Notes: generated by a model from the letters alone, not told the origin. A stretch of DNA of 64,000 nt from Oerskovia enterophila (GCF_001692445.1 NZ_MAQA01000016.1:21234-85233), one strand, 5' to 3'; positions 28,240 to 38,600 are shown, counted from the first letter of the stretch. Made by a program: numbers and translations.

Positions 28240-29555
28240 CGGTGCTCCTCCATGAGCCTGTCCCAGGCCTGGTCGATCGATGTGAGCTGCGGGTCGACGT
28301 GCACGGCGTGCCAGCCCGTCGCGCGCAGCGCGGCCAGGGACTCGTCGAGCTCTGGCGAGGCGGCGGGCCCGACGACGAACGCCCAGTGGTTGCCGTCGCC
28401 CGCCATCGCGGCGACCGCCTGCCGGGCGAGCGCCCCCAGGGGCGCAAGGATCGCGACCGTCAGCTCCGCGGGTCGTCTGGTGCTGCGCAGCGCGTCGGCG
28501 GTCGCGGTGAGCCCGGCCTCGGCGTCGCGCCGGCTCGTGTGGCCCTGGAGGTCGACCGTCTGGTCGAGGAGCTGGGACGTCCCCTCGGAGCGGCGCCCGG
28601 GCGAGTAGGGGATCGCCTCGACCGCGGGAGCGCCCGTCGAGGCGACGAGGCGGACGGGGTGACCGGCGGCCAGCAACGAGATCCCGACGGACGCGGCGGC
28701 CTCGACGGCCCACTCCCCGTCCTCGGCCGCCGACGTGGAGCGCGCAGTCCCCGGCGGGGGAAGGGTCGAGCGGTCGAGGAGGACGGTCACGGGCGGCATC
28801 CCGGCGCTCTCGTCGGTGCGCACCATGAGCTGTCCGCGGCGGGCGGCGGTCGCCCAGTGCACCCGGCGGGGGTCGTCACCGGCGACGTAGTCGCGCAGCA
28901 CGCTGTCGTCGCTCGACGACGTCCGCGCGCCGTGGGCCGATCGCGCGAACTCACCGAAGGCGCGCGCACCGCGCACCGCGAGCTCGGTCGTGCGGGGCCA
29001 CACGGTGACGGTGCTCGGAGCGCCCAGGGGCTGGGCCGCCCGCACGAGGCCGAACACGTCGACACGGCTCGTCAGCACGGGGCCGAGAGCCCAGCGCCCG
29101 CGGTGCTGGGGGCGCAGGCGGTAGCGCACCGCGATCCGGTCCGGATGCGTCACGACCTGTGCGCGCAGTGCGTCCTGCTCGCAGAGCTCCCCGGCGGCCT
29201 GCTCGCTGATCTGCAGGCGGGCGAGCCGCCCGAGCGCGGTCGCGGTCGGCTGGACGGGGGCGACGACGAGCCGGGTGGTGACCTGGTTCCCGCGGACCGC
29301 CGGGTCGGGCTCGACCTTGCGGCCGACCTGGAGGGCACCGCGGCCGCGGTCGATGCGACGCACGGCCATCCACACCCAGGACGAGAGGACCGCGAGGGCC
29401 CCGGCGGCCCCGAGCCCCACGACGTCGCGCAACCCCAGGGCCGATCCGACGGCGATCAGCACGACGCTCGCGCCGAGGACGGCGTTGCCCCGGACGGTGG
29501 GCCGGACCCGGGCGAGGCCTCGCAGGCGCCGTGGGGACGTGCGCGCGCCCGGCAT
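28236..29555 (-). CDS. DUF58-domain protein (MoxR partner)
   Basis: 439 residues. Two membrane segments at about residues 24-62, then a beta-rich region and the DUF58 core HGARTSSSDDSVLRDYVAGDDPRRVHWATAARRGQLMVRTDE, followed by a von Willebrand A-like fold (VTVLLDRSTLPPP and later TVAILAPLG). The MIDAS pattern looks incomplete. The ATG at 29555 is one base from the MoxR stop. Sits between the MoxR ATPase and the transglutaminase in one operon, where MoxR is thought to remodel such vWA/DUF58 proteins. Confidence 0.88.
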   Translation of the reverse strand: MPGARTSPRRLRGLARVRPTVRGNAVLGASVVLIAVGSALGLRDVVGLGAAGALAVLSSWVWMAVRRIDRGRGALQVGRKVEPDPAVRGNQVTTRLVVAPVQPTATALGRLARLQISEQAAGELCEQDALRAQVVTHPDRIAVRYRLRPQHRGRWALGPVLTSRVDVFGLVRAAQPLGAPSTVTVWPRTTELAVRGARAFGEFARSAHGARTSSSDDSVLRDYVAGDDPRRVHWATAARRGQLMVRTDESAGMPPVTVLLDRSTLPPPGTARSTSAAEDGEWAVEAAASVGISLLAAGHPVRLVASTGAPAVEAIPYSPGRRSEGTSQLLDQTVDLQGHTSRRDAEAGLTATADALRSTRRPAELTVAILAPLGALARQAVAAMAGDGNHWAFVVGPAASPELDESLAALRATGWHAVHVDPQLTSIDQAWDRLMEEHR

Positions 29556-29556
29556 G

Positions 29557-30561
29557 TCAGCGGCTGTCCGTGGACGTGTAGGCGGGGATCGGCGTCCGCT
29601 CGACGATCGACGCCACGACGTGGGCGGCGGTGTGGCCGGCCAGGCGGGACTCGGTGGACAGGATCAGCCGGTGCGCGAGCACGGGCTGGGCGAGCAGCTG
29701 GACGTCGTCCGGCAGGACGTGGTCACGGCCCGCCATGGCTGCGACCGCCTTGGCAGCGCGGAGCAGCTGGAGCGACGTGCGGGGCGAGGCGCCGAGCTTG
29801 AGCCCGGGGTGCTCGCGCGTCTGGGTGACCAGGGCGAGCACGTACCTCTTGACGGCGGGCGACGCGTAGACCGAGCGGGCGACCTGCGCGAAACGCAGGA
29901 TCGTCGGTCCGTCCACGACGGGGTCGATGTGCTCGAGCGGGGTGTCCGACTCCTGGCGGTCGAGCATCTCGAGCTCGGCCTCGACGTCCGGGTAGCCGAC
30001 CGTGAGGCGCGCCATGAAGCGGTCTCGCTGCGCCTCGGGCAGGGGATAGGTCCCCTCCATCTCGACCGGGTTCTGCGTCGCGACGACGAGGAAGGGGCGG
30101 GGGAGGGGGTGGGTCGTGCCGTCGACCGTCGTCTGCCCCTCCTCCATGCACTCCAGGAGGGCCGACTGCGTCTTGGGCGACGCACGGTTGATCTCGTCGC
30201 CGATCACGATGTTGGAGAAGACGGGTCCGGGGCGGAACTCGAAGTCGTGCGTCTGCGTCCGGTAGATGTTGACGCCCGTGAGGTCGCTCGGGAGCAGGTC
30301 GGGCGTGAACTGGATGCGTCCGACGTGGCAGTCGATGGTGCGTGCGAGCGCCTTGGCGAGCGTCGTCTTGCCGACTCCGGGCACGTCCTCGAGCAGGAGG
30401 TGGCCCTCCGCGAGGAGCACCGCGACCGTGAGGTGGACGAGCTCCGGTCGTCCGGAGATCACCGACTCGATCCGGGAGCGGATCCGACCGGTCGCCTCGA
30501 CGAGCTCGCCGAGAGGATCGAGGCCGTCACGGGACGGGGGAGAGGTGTAGTCGGTGAGCAC
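29557..30561 (-). CDS. MoxR-family AAA+ ATPase
   Basis: 334-residue AAA+ chaperone-like ATPase. Walker A is LLEDVPGVGKTTLAKAL near residues 50-65, Walker B is IGDEINRASPKTQSALLE, sensor 1 is VVATQNPVEMEGTYPLPEAQ and sensor 2 lies in GASPRTSLQLLRAAKA. GTG 30561 is preceded by GGAGG at six bases. First gene of the leftward MoxR-DUF58-transglutaminase operon. The promoter should lie in the 307-bp spacer shared with mraZ; TAGGCT (complement of 30603-30608) is a possible -10. Confidence 0.92.
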   Translation of the reverse strand: MLTDYTSPPSRDGLDPLGELVEATGRIRSRIESVISGRPELVHLTVAVLLAEGHLLLEDVPGVGKTTLAKALARTIDCHVGRIQFTPDLLPSDLTGVNIYRTQTHDFEFRPGPVFSNIVIGDEINRASPKTQSALLECMEEGQTTVDGTTHPLPRPFLVVATQNPVEMEGTYPLPEAQRDRFMARLTVGYPDVEAELEMLDRQESDTPLEHIDPVVDGPTILRFAQVARSVYASPAVKRYVLALVTQTREHPGLKLGASPRTSLQLLRAAKAVAAMAGRDHVLPDDVQLLAQPVLAHRLILSTESRLAGHTAAHVVASIVERTPIPAYTSTDSR

Positions 30562-30812
30562 GAGAAACCTCCGTTGGCCACGCTCGGTGTGCGGACTCGC
30601 AAGCCTAGTTGACCATTGTCCCCACTCTCCTCCCCGTCCGGATCGCGAAATGCTCGAGGACGCCTCGAGCGGGGCGGACGAGCCGGGCGAACGTGAGGAA
30701 ACGACGCGGGTGCCGTTGGTGCCGGGGCCAGGCGCCCCACTGTGTCCTCCACTGTCTGACCTGCGGAGATTGTGCGAAGAGGGGTGAAGTGGCGGTGATA
30801 TCCCGGGCTTCG

Positions 30813-30846
30813 TGGAGGCATGTGGAGTACTGTGGAGGAAGTGGGA
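30813..30846 (+). promoter_or_regulatory. Probable MraZ operator upstream of mraZ
   Basis: TGGAG at 30813, 30823 and 30833 (exact 10-bp period) and TGGGA at 30842. MraZ is known to bind three or more TGGGN-type repeats spaced by five bases in front of its own gene, so this is a likely autoregulatory site of the dcw operon. The rest of the 307-bp spacer (30562-30868) shows no gene. Confidence 0.65.
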
Positions 30847-30868
30847 GCAGGAGGGGAGGGCACGGCGG

Positions 30869-31333
30869 ATGAGCGAGCTGTTCAGCGGTTCCCCGAGCCT
30901 GCTTCTCGGCACCTACACACCCCGGCTGGACGACAAGGGGCGCCTCATCCTCCCCGCGAAGTTCCGCAGCCAGCTCGCGCCCGGGCTGGTGATGACCAGG
31001 GGGCAGGAGCACTGCCTCTTCCTCCTGCCCATGGACGAGTTCCGACGCATGTACGACCAGATCCGTCAGGCCCCCGTCACGAGCAAGCAGGCGCGGGACT
31101 ATCTCCGGGTCTTCCTCTCGGGGGCGAGCGACGAGATCCCGGACAAGCAGGGACGGATCTCCATCCCGGCCCCTCTGCGGGCGTACGCAGGACTCGACCG
31201 GGACGTCGCCGTGATCGGCGCCGGCACCCGCGTGGAGATCTGGGACGCCACGGCGTGGTCGACCTACCTCGCCGAGCAGGAGGCCGGGTACGCCACCACG
31301 GCGGAGGAGGTGCTTCCCGCCCTCCGCTTCTGA
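30869..31333 (+). CDS. mraZ: Transcriptional regulator MraZ
   Basis: 154-residue AbrB-like protein with two copies of the SpoVT-AbrB DNA-binding motif: [20 protein letters not shown] and [20 protein letters not shown]. Represses or tunes the division and wall cluster that it leads. The ATG at 30869 follows a long AGGAGGGGAGG ribosome binding site. The N-terminus is about ten residues longer than in the shortest family members. Its probable operator lies between 23 and 56 bases upstream. The following 257 bases before rsmH contain no gene I can support. Confidence 0.96.
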   Translation: MSELFSGSPSLLLGTYTPRLDDKGRLILPAKFRSQLAPGLVMTRGQEHCLFLLPMDEFRRMYDQIRQAPVTSKQARDYLRVFLSGASDEIPDKQGRISIPAPLRAYAGLDRDVAVIGAGTRVEIWDATAWSTYLAEQEAGYATTAEEVLPALRF

Positions 31334-31590
31334 CGGACCGCACGACCAGCACGAGCTGTGTACCGCACGACGACATCAAGAGCTGGACGACGAGGACCTG
31401 ACGCTCCCGCAGGACGAGGCCTCCTCCCGCCCGGTCTGGCGCACTTCCCCGGTGCCAGAACGGACGCGGTGGGAGACCTGGCCCGGCGGCGCGGAACGGT
31501 CTCACCGGCACGACGCACGACAGGCAGACACCGAAGACCATGCATCACCCCACGAGCAGCACGACGAGCACCGACCAGGAAGGAGGCGTC

Positions 31591-32613
31591 ATGTCCACAC
31601 CTCGCAGCACGTCAGGAGCGGGAGCAGAGGACCGGCACGTCCCGGTGCTCCTCCAACGGTGCGTCGACCTCCTCGCCCCCGCCCTCGTGGCGCCGGGATC
31701 GGTCCTGGTCGACTGCACGCTCGGCATGGGCGGGCACACGGAGGCCGTCCTGGAGCAGATCCCGACGGCACGGGTGATCGGCATCGACCGCGACACGCAG
31801 GCCATCGCGCTGGCCTCCGGGCGGCTCGCGCGGTTCGGTGACCGGTTCCAGGCCGTGCACGCCGTCTACGACGAGATCGGCGACGTGATCGCAGACCTCG
31901 GCCTGCCTGCGGTCCAGGGCGTGCTGATGGACCTGGGGGTCTCGTCCCTGCAGATCGACGAGTCGGAGCGCGGCTTCTCCTACGCCCACGACGCGCCGCT
32001 CGACATGCGCATGGACGCGACCACGGGCCTCACGGCGGCGGACGTCCTCAACACCTACGACGAGCGCGACCTGGTCCGGATCCTGCGGGAGTACGGCGAG
32101 GAGCGGTTCGCGCAGCGCATCGCCCGAGCGGTGATCCGTCGGCGCGAGGTCGAGCCGTGGACCCGGAGCGCGGCCCTCGTGGACCTCGTGCGCGCCAACA
32201 TCCCGGCCGCGACCCGCAAGACGGGCGGCAACCCGGCCAAGCGCACGTTCCAGGCGCTGCGGATCGAGGTCAACGGTGAGCTCGAGGTGCTCGAGCGCGC
32301 GGTTCCGGCGGCCGTCGAGGCCCTCGCCGTGGGCGGGCGGATCGTCGTCGAGTCGTACCAGTCGCTCGAGGACCGCATCGTCAAGCGCGAGCTCGCGCGA
32401 GGTGCGACGTCGAGCGCACCGGCGGGCCTGCCCGTCGAGCCCGAGACCCACAAGCCGTACCTGAAGCTGCTCGTCCGTGGCGCCGAGGAGGCCCAGGCCG
32501 ACGAGCTCGAGCACAACCCGCGCTCCGCGTCCGTGCGCCTGCGGGCCGCGGAGCGGCTGCGTCCCACACCTGACCACCTGCGACACCGCAACCGAGGGGA
32601 GAAGCACTCATGA
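31591..32613 (+). CDS. rsmH: 16S rRNA (cytosine-1402-N4)-methyltransferase RsmH (MraW)
   Basis: 340 residues. Methylates N4 of C1402 in the ribosomal P site. Typical features: [14 protein letters not shown] at the start, SAM motif [48 protein letters not shown] and the [18 protein letters not shown] segment. ATG 31591 is chosen because AGGAAGGAGG lies four bases upstream; an ATG at 31540 has no such site. The stop overlaps the ftsL start (ATGA). Confidence 0.96.
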   Translation: MSTPRSTSGAGAEDRHVPVLLQRCVDLLAPALVAPGSVLVDCTLGMGGHTEAVLEQIPTARVIGIDRDTQAIALASGRLARFGDRFQAVHAVYDEIGDVIADLGLPAVQGVLMDLGVSSLQIDESERGFSYAHDAPLDMRMDATTGLTAADVLNTYDERDLVRILREYGEERFAQRIARAVIRRREVEPWTRSAALVDLVRANIPAATRKTGGNPAKRTFQALRIEVNGELEVLERAVPAAVEALAVGGRIVVESYQSLEDRIVKRELARGATSSAPAGLPVEPETHKPYLKLLVRGAEEAQADELEHNPRSASVRLRAAERLRPTPDHLRHRNRGEKHS

Positions 32614-33053
32614 GCTCACGACAGGCTGCGGCCCGTCCTCTGTCGACGCCGGCCCCTGCTCCCGCCCGCCGTGCGTCGCTCACGGCTCTCCCGGGCGGTG
32701 CTGCCGGACGCTCCTCGCGGCCGCGCCTCGAGGCGGTCCGTGCGCCGCTCCAGGTACGTTCCCGGATTCCCTTCCTCGTCCTGTGCATGTCGATCCTCGC
32801 TGCAGCGCTCCTGGGTGCTTTGCTGTTGAACACCACGATGGCGAACGGCTCGTACCAGATGTCGAAGCTCCGGACGGAGGCGGGTGTGCTCGAGCAGGAC
32901 ACGCAGGCCCTCGACGCCCAGCTCCGGGCTGCCGAGACGTCGCTGCCGGACCGCGCGGTCGGGCTCGGGATGGTCGAGTCGGACGCACCCACGATGCTGC
33001 GGCTCTCCGACGGTGCGGTCATCGGTGCCCCGGAGGCGGGAAGTACGCCGTGA
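32610..33053 (+). CDS. ftsL: Cell division protein FtsL-like
   Basis: 147-residue bitopic protein. A basic, Ala/Pro/Arg-rich cytoplasmic tail of about 50 residues is followed by one membrane segment ([21 protein letters not shown], about residues 54-74) and a short coiled-coil region ([26 protein letters not shown]). The position between rsmH and ftsI identifies it, because the sequence itself is poorly conserved. In the divisome it pairs with FtsQ and a DivIC-type partner to activate FtsW-FtsI. Coupled to both neighbours by four-base overlaps. Confidence 0.85.
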   Translation: MSSRQAAARPLSTPAPAPARRASLTALPGGAAGRSSRPRLEAVRAPLQVRSRIPFLVLCMSILAAALLGALLLNTTMANGSYQMSKLRTEAGVLEQDTQALDAQLRAAETSLPDRAVGLGMVESDAPTMLRLSDGAVIGAPEAGSTP

Positions 33054-35326
33054 CCGGTGGGACGGGGCGCAGGACCGGCGAGAGCTCGCCGCGTCCCTCC
33101 GCGTCGTCCCGGACGGCGGGTGCCCAGCCCGCCGGCTCGGCCCGCCCGGGAACGGGTCGCAGCTCCTCTGCCACAGCGCGTGCAGGCGTGCCTCGGACCT
33201 CGACGGGCTCGCCGGCACCTCGCAGCACGACCGTTCCTCGGACGGGTCGCGGCTCGGGAGCGACGTCGAGCCCGAGCGGCCGGGGTGGCGGGGCCCCCGC
33301 GACCAACCCGACGAGCAAGGCTCGCACGACCAGCAGGGCGGGCGCGGGCAAGGTGCCGACGACGGACAAGTTGCCCGCGACGGGCAAGACCCGCGCGACC
33401 GGCAAGGTCGCCAGGACGACGTCCAGGAGTGCCAAGCCCCCCGCCCGGACGGCCGCTCTCACGCCGCGCGCCGGGGGCGGTTCCGGCGGCGGCGGTCAGG
33501 GCGTGGGACGACCTGCGACCGCGGCGACGCCCAGCCCCGCGCGCCCCGAGAAGCGGCAGCGCTGGGTCATGGCCGTCGCGCTCCTGGTCCTGCTGTTCTT
33601 CGCGGGGCGTCTCGTGTACGTGCAGGTCGTCATCGGTCCCAAGCTCGCGGCCAGCGCCGAGGCGACGCGAACCCAGTCCCACGTGACGCTCGCGCACCGT
33701 GGGGACATCACGGACGCCGACGGCGTGGTCCTCGCCACGTCGATCGACCGGTACACGGTCTCCGCGGACCAGGAGACGATCCCGAACTTCGTGCCCTCGA
33801 AGCGGCACACGATCGACGGCAAGGCGGTCGAGGAGACGGGGGCCGTCGGCCTGGCCAAGCTGCTCGCACCGATCCTGGACCGTTCTGCCCCCGAGCTCGC
33901 GGCCGAGCTCAGCGGCACCAACGGTCGAGTGAACCGGAACGTGGTCCTGGCGAAGGGCGTGGTGCCCGAGGTCCAGCGGCAGATCGCCGAGCTGGGGGTC
34001 TCGGCCTACATCAGCACGCGCCTCACGACGACCCGGACGTATCCTGCGGGAACCACCGCGGGCAACATCATCGGGTACATGGGCGAGGGCGAGTCGACCG
34101 AGAACATGGTCGGTCGCGGGGGGATCGAGGCGGCCTACGACGACCTCCTCACCGGCACGCCGGGCAGCGAGAGCTTCCAGCGCGCGGGCGGAGCGGGTGG
34201 GGTCCGGATCCCCGGCAGCACGCAGGAGACCGTCGAGGCCGTCCCGGGGTCCTCGGTCGCGCTGACCCTGGTGCGGGACATCGGCTGGAAGGCGCAGGAC
34301 GCCGTCGACAAGGCCGTGGCCGAGACCGGGGCCGACTACGCGATCGCCGTGGTGCAGGACGTGAAGACCCAGGAGGTCCTCGCGCTCGCCGACTCGGGGG
34401 CGATCGACCCGAACGACCGGTCCGACGCGCGCGTCGCTGACGGCAGCCGTGCGGTCAAGGACGTGTTCGCGCCCGGGTCGACGGGCAAGGTCATCACGAT
34501 GGCCGCCGCGATCGAGGAGGGCCTCGCGACCCCGGCGACCCAGTACGAGGTGAACGACCGCTACACGACCGCCAACGGGGAGACCTTCAAGGACTCGCAC
34601 CCGCACGACATGGAGCGCATGACGCTGGCCGGGATCCTCGCGCAGTCCTCGAACACCGGGACGGTCATGGTCGGGCAGGACATCCCCAAGCAGCAGCGTG
34701 AGGACTACCTGCGCAAGTTCGGCTTCGGGTCCAAGACGGGCCTGGGCCTCCCGGGCGAGTCCGCGGGCATCCTCGACTCGGCGAAGAACTGGGACGGCCG
34801 CACGGAGTACGCGGTCCTGTTCGGCCAGGGTCTCGCCGTCAACGCGGTCCAGGCCACGAGCGTCTTCTCGACGATCGCGAACGGCGGCGTGCGGGTCGCG
34901 CCCACGCTGCTCAAGGGCACGACGGGTCCCGACGGCGTCTTCGTCCCGGCCCCCGAGCGGGAGACCACGCAGGTCGTCTCTGAGTCGACCGCGGACCAGG
35001 TCCTGCACATGATGGAGGCCGTCGTCGAGGAGGGGTCGGGCACCGAGGCCGCGATCGGGGGCTACCGGATCGCGGGCAAGACGGGAACGGCCGAGGAGGT
35101 CGGGGCGGGGGGTGGCCTGACCGACATCATGGCGTCGTTCATCGGCGTCGCCCCCGCGGACGACCCGCAGTACACGGTCGCGGTCTTCCTCAAGAACCCT
35201 CGGACCAACATCTTCGGCGGCATGGTCGCGGCGCCGGTGTTCAAGGACCTGATGAGCTTCACGCTCCAGAACCGGAACGTGCCCCCGAGCTCGGTCGTCG
35301 AGGCGCCGTACCCGACGACCTGGTGA
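33050..35326 (+). CDS. ftsI: Septal peptidoglycan transpeptidase FtsI (PBP3 class)
   Basis: 758 residues. Cross-links septal peptidoglycan outside the membrane. After an unusually long cytoplasmic tail (about 170 residues rich in T, S, R, A, with repeated ATGK units) come one membrane segment (WVMAVALLVLLFFAGRLVYV, about 175-194), the PBP dimerisation domain (AHRGDITDADGVVLAT) and the transpeptidase domain with Ser477 in the STGK motif, SSN at 533-535 and KTGT at 677-680. The GTG start overlaps the ftsL stop in GTGA. The 230-bp gap to murE holds the murE promoter. Confidence 0.95.
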   Translation: MTGGTGRRTGESSPRPSASSRTAGAQPAGSARPGTGRSSSATARAGVPRTSTGSPAPRSTTVPRTGRGSGATSSPSGRGGGAPATNPTSKARTTSRAGAGKVPTTDKLPATGKTRATGKVARTTSRSAKPPARTAALTPRAGGGSGGGGQGVGRPATAATPSPARPEKRQRWVMAVALLVLLFFAGRLVYVQVVIGPKLAASAEATRTQSHVTLAHRGDITDADGVVLATSIDRYTVSADQETIPNFVPSKRHTIDGKAVEETGAVGLAKLLAPILDRSAPELAAELSGTNGRVNRNVVLAKGVVPEVQRQIAELGVSAYISTRLTTTRTYPAGTTAGNIIGYMGEGESTENMVGRGGIEAAYDDLLTGTPGSESFQRAGGAGGVRIPGSTQETVEAVPGSSVALTLVRDIGWKAQDAVDKAVAETGADYAIAVVQDVKTQEVLALADSGAIDPNDRSDARVADGSRAVKDVFAPGSTGKVITMAAAIEEGLATPATQYEVNDRYTTANGETFKDSHPHDMERMTLAGILAQSSNTGTVMVGQDIPKQQREDYLRKFGFGSKTGLGLPGESAGILDSAKNWDGRTEYAVLFGQGLAVNAVQATSVFSTIANGGVRVAPTLLKGTTGPDGVFVPAPERETTQVVSESTADQVLHMMEAVVEEGSGTEAAIGGYRIAGKTGTAEEVGAGGGLTDIMASFIGVAPADDPQYTVAVFLKNPRTNIFGGMVAAPVFKDLMSFTLQNRNVPPSSVVEAPYPTTW

Positions 35327-35544
35327 CGGGGCGCTCCCCAGGCCCGTCCCGTCGTCGGGCCTGCGCCCCGGGCCTCGCACGAGGCCTCTGGTCCGTGCGG
35401 GCCCGCAGGGCAGCACGCATGGCGTGCCCGGCCCTCGTGCGGTGCAGCGGGAGTTCGGCGTACCCTGCCGCGGCCACGCGTGAAGGTCCCGTGAAGTACC
35501 GGGTCCGGGCCTACCAGCCGACCGGTCGGGACCGTGATGCACGG

Positions 35545-35550
35545 TAAGTT
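35545..35550 (+). promoter_or_regulatory. -10 element of leaderless murE promoter
   Basis: TAAGTT, six bases, then GTG 35557. It splits the dcw cluster into separate transcripts: murE and the genes after it can be transcribed independently of mraZ-ftsI. Confidence 0.5.
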
Positions 35551-35556
35551 CTACTC

Positions 35557-37200
35557 GTGACATCCCCGATCGACCGTCTTCGCCCCACCACGTCCGCACA
35601 CCACTCCGCTCAGGACCTCGCGACCACCTTCGAGCTCACGGTCGGCACCGGACGAACGGCCCCCGACGCCGATCCCGGCGCGCTCGCGGGCGTCGAGATC
35701 TGGTCGGTCGCCTCGGACAACCGCGTGGCTGCCGACGGTGACCTCTTCGTCGCGCTGCCCGGTGCGAGCACGCACGGCGCGAGCTTCGCGAGCGGTGCGA
35801 TCGACCGCGGTGCCCGGGCCGTCCTGACGGACCCGCACGGCGCCCTCCTCCTCGACGAGGCGGGCGAGCACCGGGTCCCGGTCCTCGTGACCGACGACCC
35901 CCGCAACCTCCTGGGGCGGGTCGCCGCCTGGGTCTACGGGGCTCCGGCCGAGCACCTGACGACGTTCGCCGTGACGGGCACCAACGGCAAGACCACGACG
36001 ACGTACCTGATCGACCACGTCCTGCGTGCGCTGGGCTGGAAGGGCGGGCTGATCGGCACGGTCGAGATGCGCTCGGGCGACCGCGTGCTCCCGAGCCGGC
36101 TCACCACACCCGAGGCCGCCGACCTGCAGGCGCTCCTGGCCACCATGCGCGAGGACGGCGTGAGCACGCTCGCGATGGAGGTCTCCTCGCACGCCCTGGC
36201 GATGCACCGGGTCGACGGCTTCGTGTTCGACGTGGCGGGCTTCACGAACCTGAGCCAGGACCACCTCGACTTCCACGGCGACCTCCAGGAGTACTTCGAC
36301 GCCAAGGCGGCGCTGTTCACCCCCGAGCACGCGCGTCGTGGTGTGGTCGTCGTGGACGACGCCTGGGGCCGGCGCATGACCGAGGCCGCGACGATCCCCG
36401 TCGCGACGCTCTCGGTCGCGGGCGGTGGCGCGGGCACGGACTGGACGGTCGTCGACGTGGTCGCCGAGGGGTCGGCCGGCAGCGCGTTCACGCTGCGGCA
36501 CCGCGACGGCCGGGAGCTCCGCACGACGACGGCGCTGCCCGGGGGCTTCAACGTCGCCAACGCGGCGCTCGCGCTCGCCATGGTCCTCGAGGCAGGAGCC
36601 GACCTCCGCGACGTGCGCGCCGCGCTCGAGTCCGCGGGCGGCGTCAGCGCGGCCGTCCCGGGCCGCATGGAGGTCGTGGGCACGTCCCCGCGCGTCGTGG
36701 TCGACTTCGCGCACAACACCGACGCGCTCTCGCTCGCGCTGGCCGCGCTGCGTCCCACCACGACGGGCCGCCTGCACGTGGTGTTCGGCGCGACGGGCGA
36801 CCGGGACAAGGGCAAGCGCCCCCGCATGGGCGCCGTAGCGGTCGAGGGCGCCGACGTCGTCGTCGTGACCGACGACGACCCGCACGGCGAGGACCCGGCC
36901 GCGATCCGCGCCGAGGTGCTCGCCGGGGCGCTCGCCGCCCTCGAGGCGGTCCACGGCGCGACGGGCACCGCGGGCACGGCCGGGACGCCCGCGCGGACCG
37001 TGACCGAGGTCGCGCCCCGGGCCGCCGCGATCCGTGACACGATCCGGGAGGCCGGTCCGCAGGACACGGTGCTGATCGCCGGCAGGGGCCACGAGGTCTG
37101 GCAGGAGATCGCCGGGGTGGACCACGCCCTGGACGACAGGGTGGAGGCGCGGGCCGCACTGGCCGAGCGCGACGAGACGACGAAGGAGCACGGAGCATGA
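35557..37200 (+). CDS. murE: UDP-MurNAc-tripeptide synthetase MurE
   Basis: 547 residues. Adds the third amino acid of the stem peptide. The ATP-binding VTGTNGKTTTTYLI motif, the carbamylated-lysine region and the C-terminal specificity loop are present. That loop reads DDPHGED (residues 440-446), whereas meso-DAP-adding enzymes carry DNPR at this point. The sequence therefore points to L-lysine or L-ornithine at position 3; Cellulomonas-type walls contain ornithine. This is inferred from family knowledge. GTG start set by the TAAGTT -10 element. Overlaps murF (ATGA). Confidence 0.95.
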   Translation: MTSPIDRLRPTTSAHHSAQDLATTFELTVGTGRTAPDADPGALAGVEIWSVASDNRVAADGDLFVALPGASTHGASFASGAIDRGARAVLTDPHGALLLDEAGEHRVPVLVTDDPRNLLGRVAAWVYGAPAEHLTTFAVTGTNGKTTTTYLIDHVLRALGWKGGLIGTVEMRSGDRVLPSRLTTPEAADLQALLATMREDGVSTLAMEVSSHALAMHRVDGFVFDVAGFTNLSQDHLDFHGDLQEYFDAKAALFTPEHARRGVVVVDDAWGRRMTEAATIPVATLSVAGGGAGTDWTVVDVVAEGSAGSAFTLRHRDGRELRTTTALPGGFNVANAALALAMVLEAGADLRDVRAALESAGGVSAAVPGRMEVVGTSPRVVVDFAHNTDALSLALAALRPTTTGRLHVVFGATGDRDKGKRPRMGAVAVEGADVVVVTDDDPHGEDPAAIRAEVLAGALAALEAVHGATGTAGTAGTPARTVTEVAPRAAAIRDTIREAGPQDTVLIAGRGHEVWQEIAGVDHALDDRVEARAALAERDETTKEHGA

Positions 37201-38600
37201 TCGAGCTGACTGCGGCGGAGGTCGCCGCAGCGACCGGAGGACGGCTCGCCGCCGACCCGGACGTGAGGGTGACCGGCTCGGTCGTCATCGACTCCCGGCT
37301 CGCGGGACCCGGCGCGCTCTTCGTGGCGCTGCCCGGCGAGCACGTCGACGGGCACGACTACGTCCCCGTCGCGGTCGGCAACGGCGCGGCGCTCGTCCTG
37401 GCGGCCCGTGACGTCGACGCCCCTGCGGTCGTGGTGGAGGACGTCCAGACCGCGCTCGGGGCGCTCGCGCGCGAGGTCCTGCGCCGGCTGCGCGCGGCCG
37501 GAGACCTCAAGGTCGTCGGCATCACGGGCTCGGTCGGCAAGACCACCACGAAGGACCTCCTGGGGCAGCTCCTGACGCCCCACGGGCAGACCGTGGTGCC
37601 GCGCGGCTCGTTCAACAACGAGATCGGCCTGCCGCTCACCGTGCTCGAGGCCGACGCCTCGACCCGCTTCCTCGTCCTCGAGATGGGGGCCAGCGGCATC
37701 GGTCACCTGACCTACCTGACGCAGATCGCGCCCCCGGACGTCTCGGTCGTGCTCGCGGTGGGCAGCGCCCACCTGGGCGAGTTCGGGGGGATCGAGGCCG
37801 TGGCCACGGCCAAGGCCGAGATCGTCGCGGGCCTCGTCCCGGGCGGTACCGCGGTCCTCAACGCCGACGACCTGCGGGTCGTCGCGATGGCCGAGGCCGC
37901 GCCCGGCCCGGTCGTGACGTTCGGGACGATCCCCACCGCGGACGTGCGTGCCGAGAACATCGGCATGGACCGTTCGGGCTGCGCGTCGTTCGACCTGCGC
38001 GTGCGCGGCGCCGAGCCGGTCACCCATCCGGTCCAGCTCCGCCTCGTGGGCGAGCACCACATCTCCAACGCGCTCGCGGCGGCCGCCGCGGCGATCCAGG
38101 TGGGGCTCGACGCGGCGGCGGTCGCGGCCGGCCTGGCCGGGGCGACCGCGATCAGCCCGCACCGCATGGCCGTCACGCAGCGTCCCGACGGCGTCACGGT
38201 GATCGACGACTCCTACAACGCGAACCCCGACTCGATGCGCGCTGCCCTCAAGGCGCTCGCGGTCATGGCCGGGCGCGAGCGCCGGTCGGTCGCGGTCCTG
38301 GGCGAGATGCTGGAACTCGGACCCGACTCGCGCGCCGCTCACGACGAGATCGGGCGTCTCGTGGTCCGATTGAACATCAAGCTGCTCGTCGTGGTCGGTG
38401 ACGGTGCCGGCGGCATCCACGACGGCGCCACCCAAGAGGGGTCCTGGGGCGATGAGACTCGGTTCGTACCTGACGTCGAGACGGCCTCCGCGCTGCTGCG
38501 CGACGAGCTCCTGCCCGGCGACGTGGTCCTGGTGAAGTCCTCGAACGGCTCGGGCCTGTGGCGCCTGGGCGACGAGCTCTCGGGCGAGGTGCGCGCATGA
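37197..38600 (+). CDS. murF: UDP-MurNAc-tripeptide:D-Ala-D-Ala ligase MurF
   Basis: 467 residues. Completes the pentapeptide of the cytoplasmic precursor by adding D-Ala-D-Ala. Mur ligase features: [20 protein letters not shown] in the N-terminal domain, [17 protein letters not shown]-loop near residue 107, [10 protein letters not shown], and the C-terminal [20 protein letters not shown]. No ddl gene is present in the window. Start overlaps the murE stop and the stop overlaps the mraY start, both as ATGA. Confidence 0.96.
   Translation: MIELTAAEVAAATGGRLAADPDVRVTGSVVIDSRLAGPGALFVALPGEHVDGHDYVPVAVGNGAALVLAARDVDAPAVVVEDVQTALGALAREVLRRLRAAGDLKVVGITGSVGKTTTKDLLGQLLTPHGQTVVPRGSFNNEIGLPLTVLEADASTRFLVLEMGASGIGHLTYLTQIAPPDVSVVLAVGSAHLGEFGGIEAVATAKAEIVAGLVPGGTAVLNADDLRVVAMAEAAPGPVVTFGTIPTADVRAENIGMDRSGCASFDLRVRGAEPVTHPVQLRLVGEHHISNALAAAAAAIQVGLDAAAVAAGLAGATAISPHRMAVTQRPDGVTVIDDSYNANPDSMRAALKALAVMAGRERRSVAVLGEMLELGPDSRAAHDEIGRLVVRLNIKLLVVVGDGAGGIHDGATQEGSWGDETRFVPDVETASALLRDELLPGDVVLVKSSNGSGLWRLGDELSGEVRA

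Noticed and set aside
31334..31590. Possible small gene between mraZ and rsmH
   Set aside because: Open frames exist on both strands but none has a ribosome binding site, plausible codon pattern or recognisable product.
35327..35556. Possible small gene between ftsI and murE
   Set aside because: Only short frames of arginine-rich composition; the end of the region is explained by the murE promoter.
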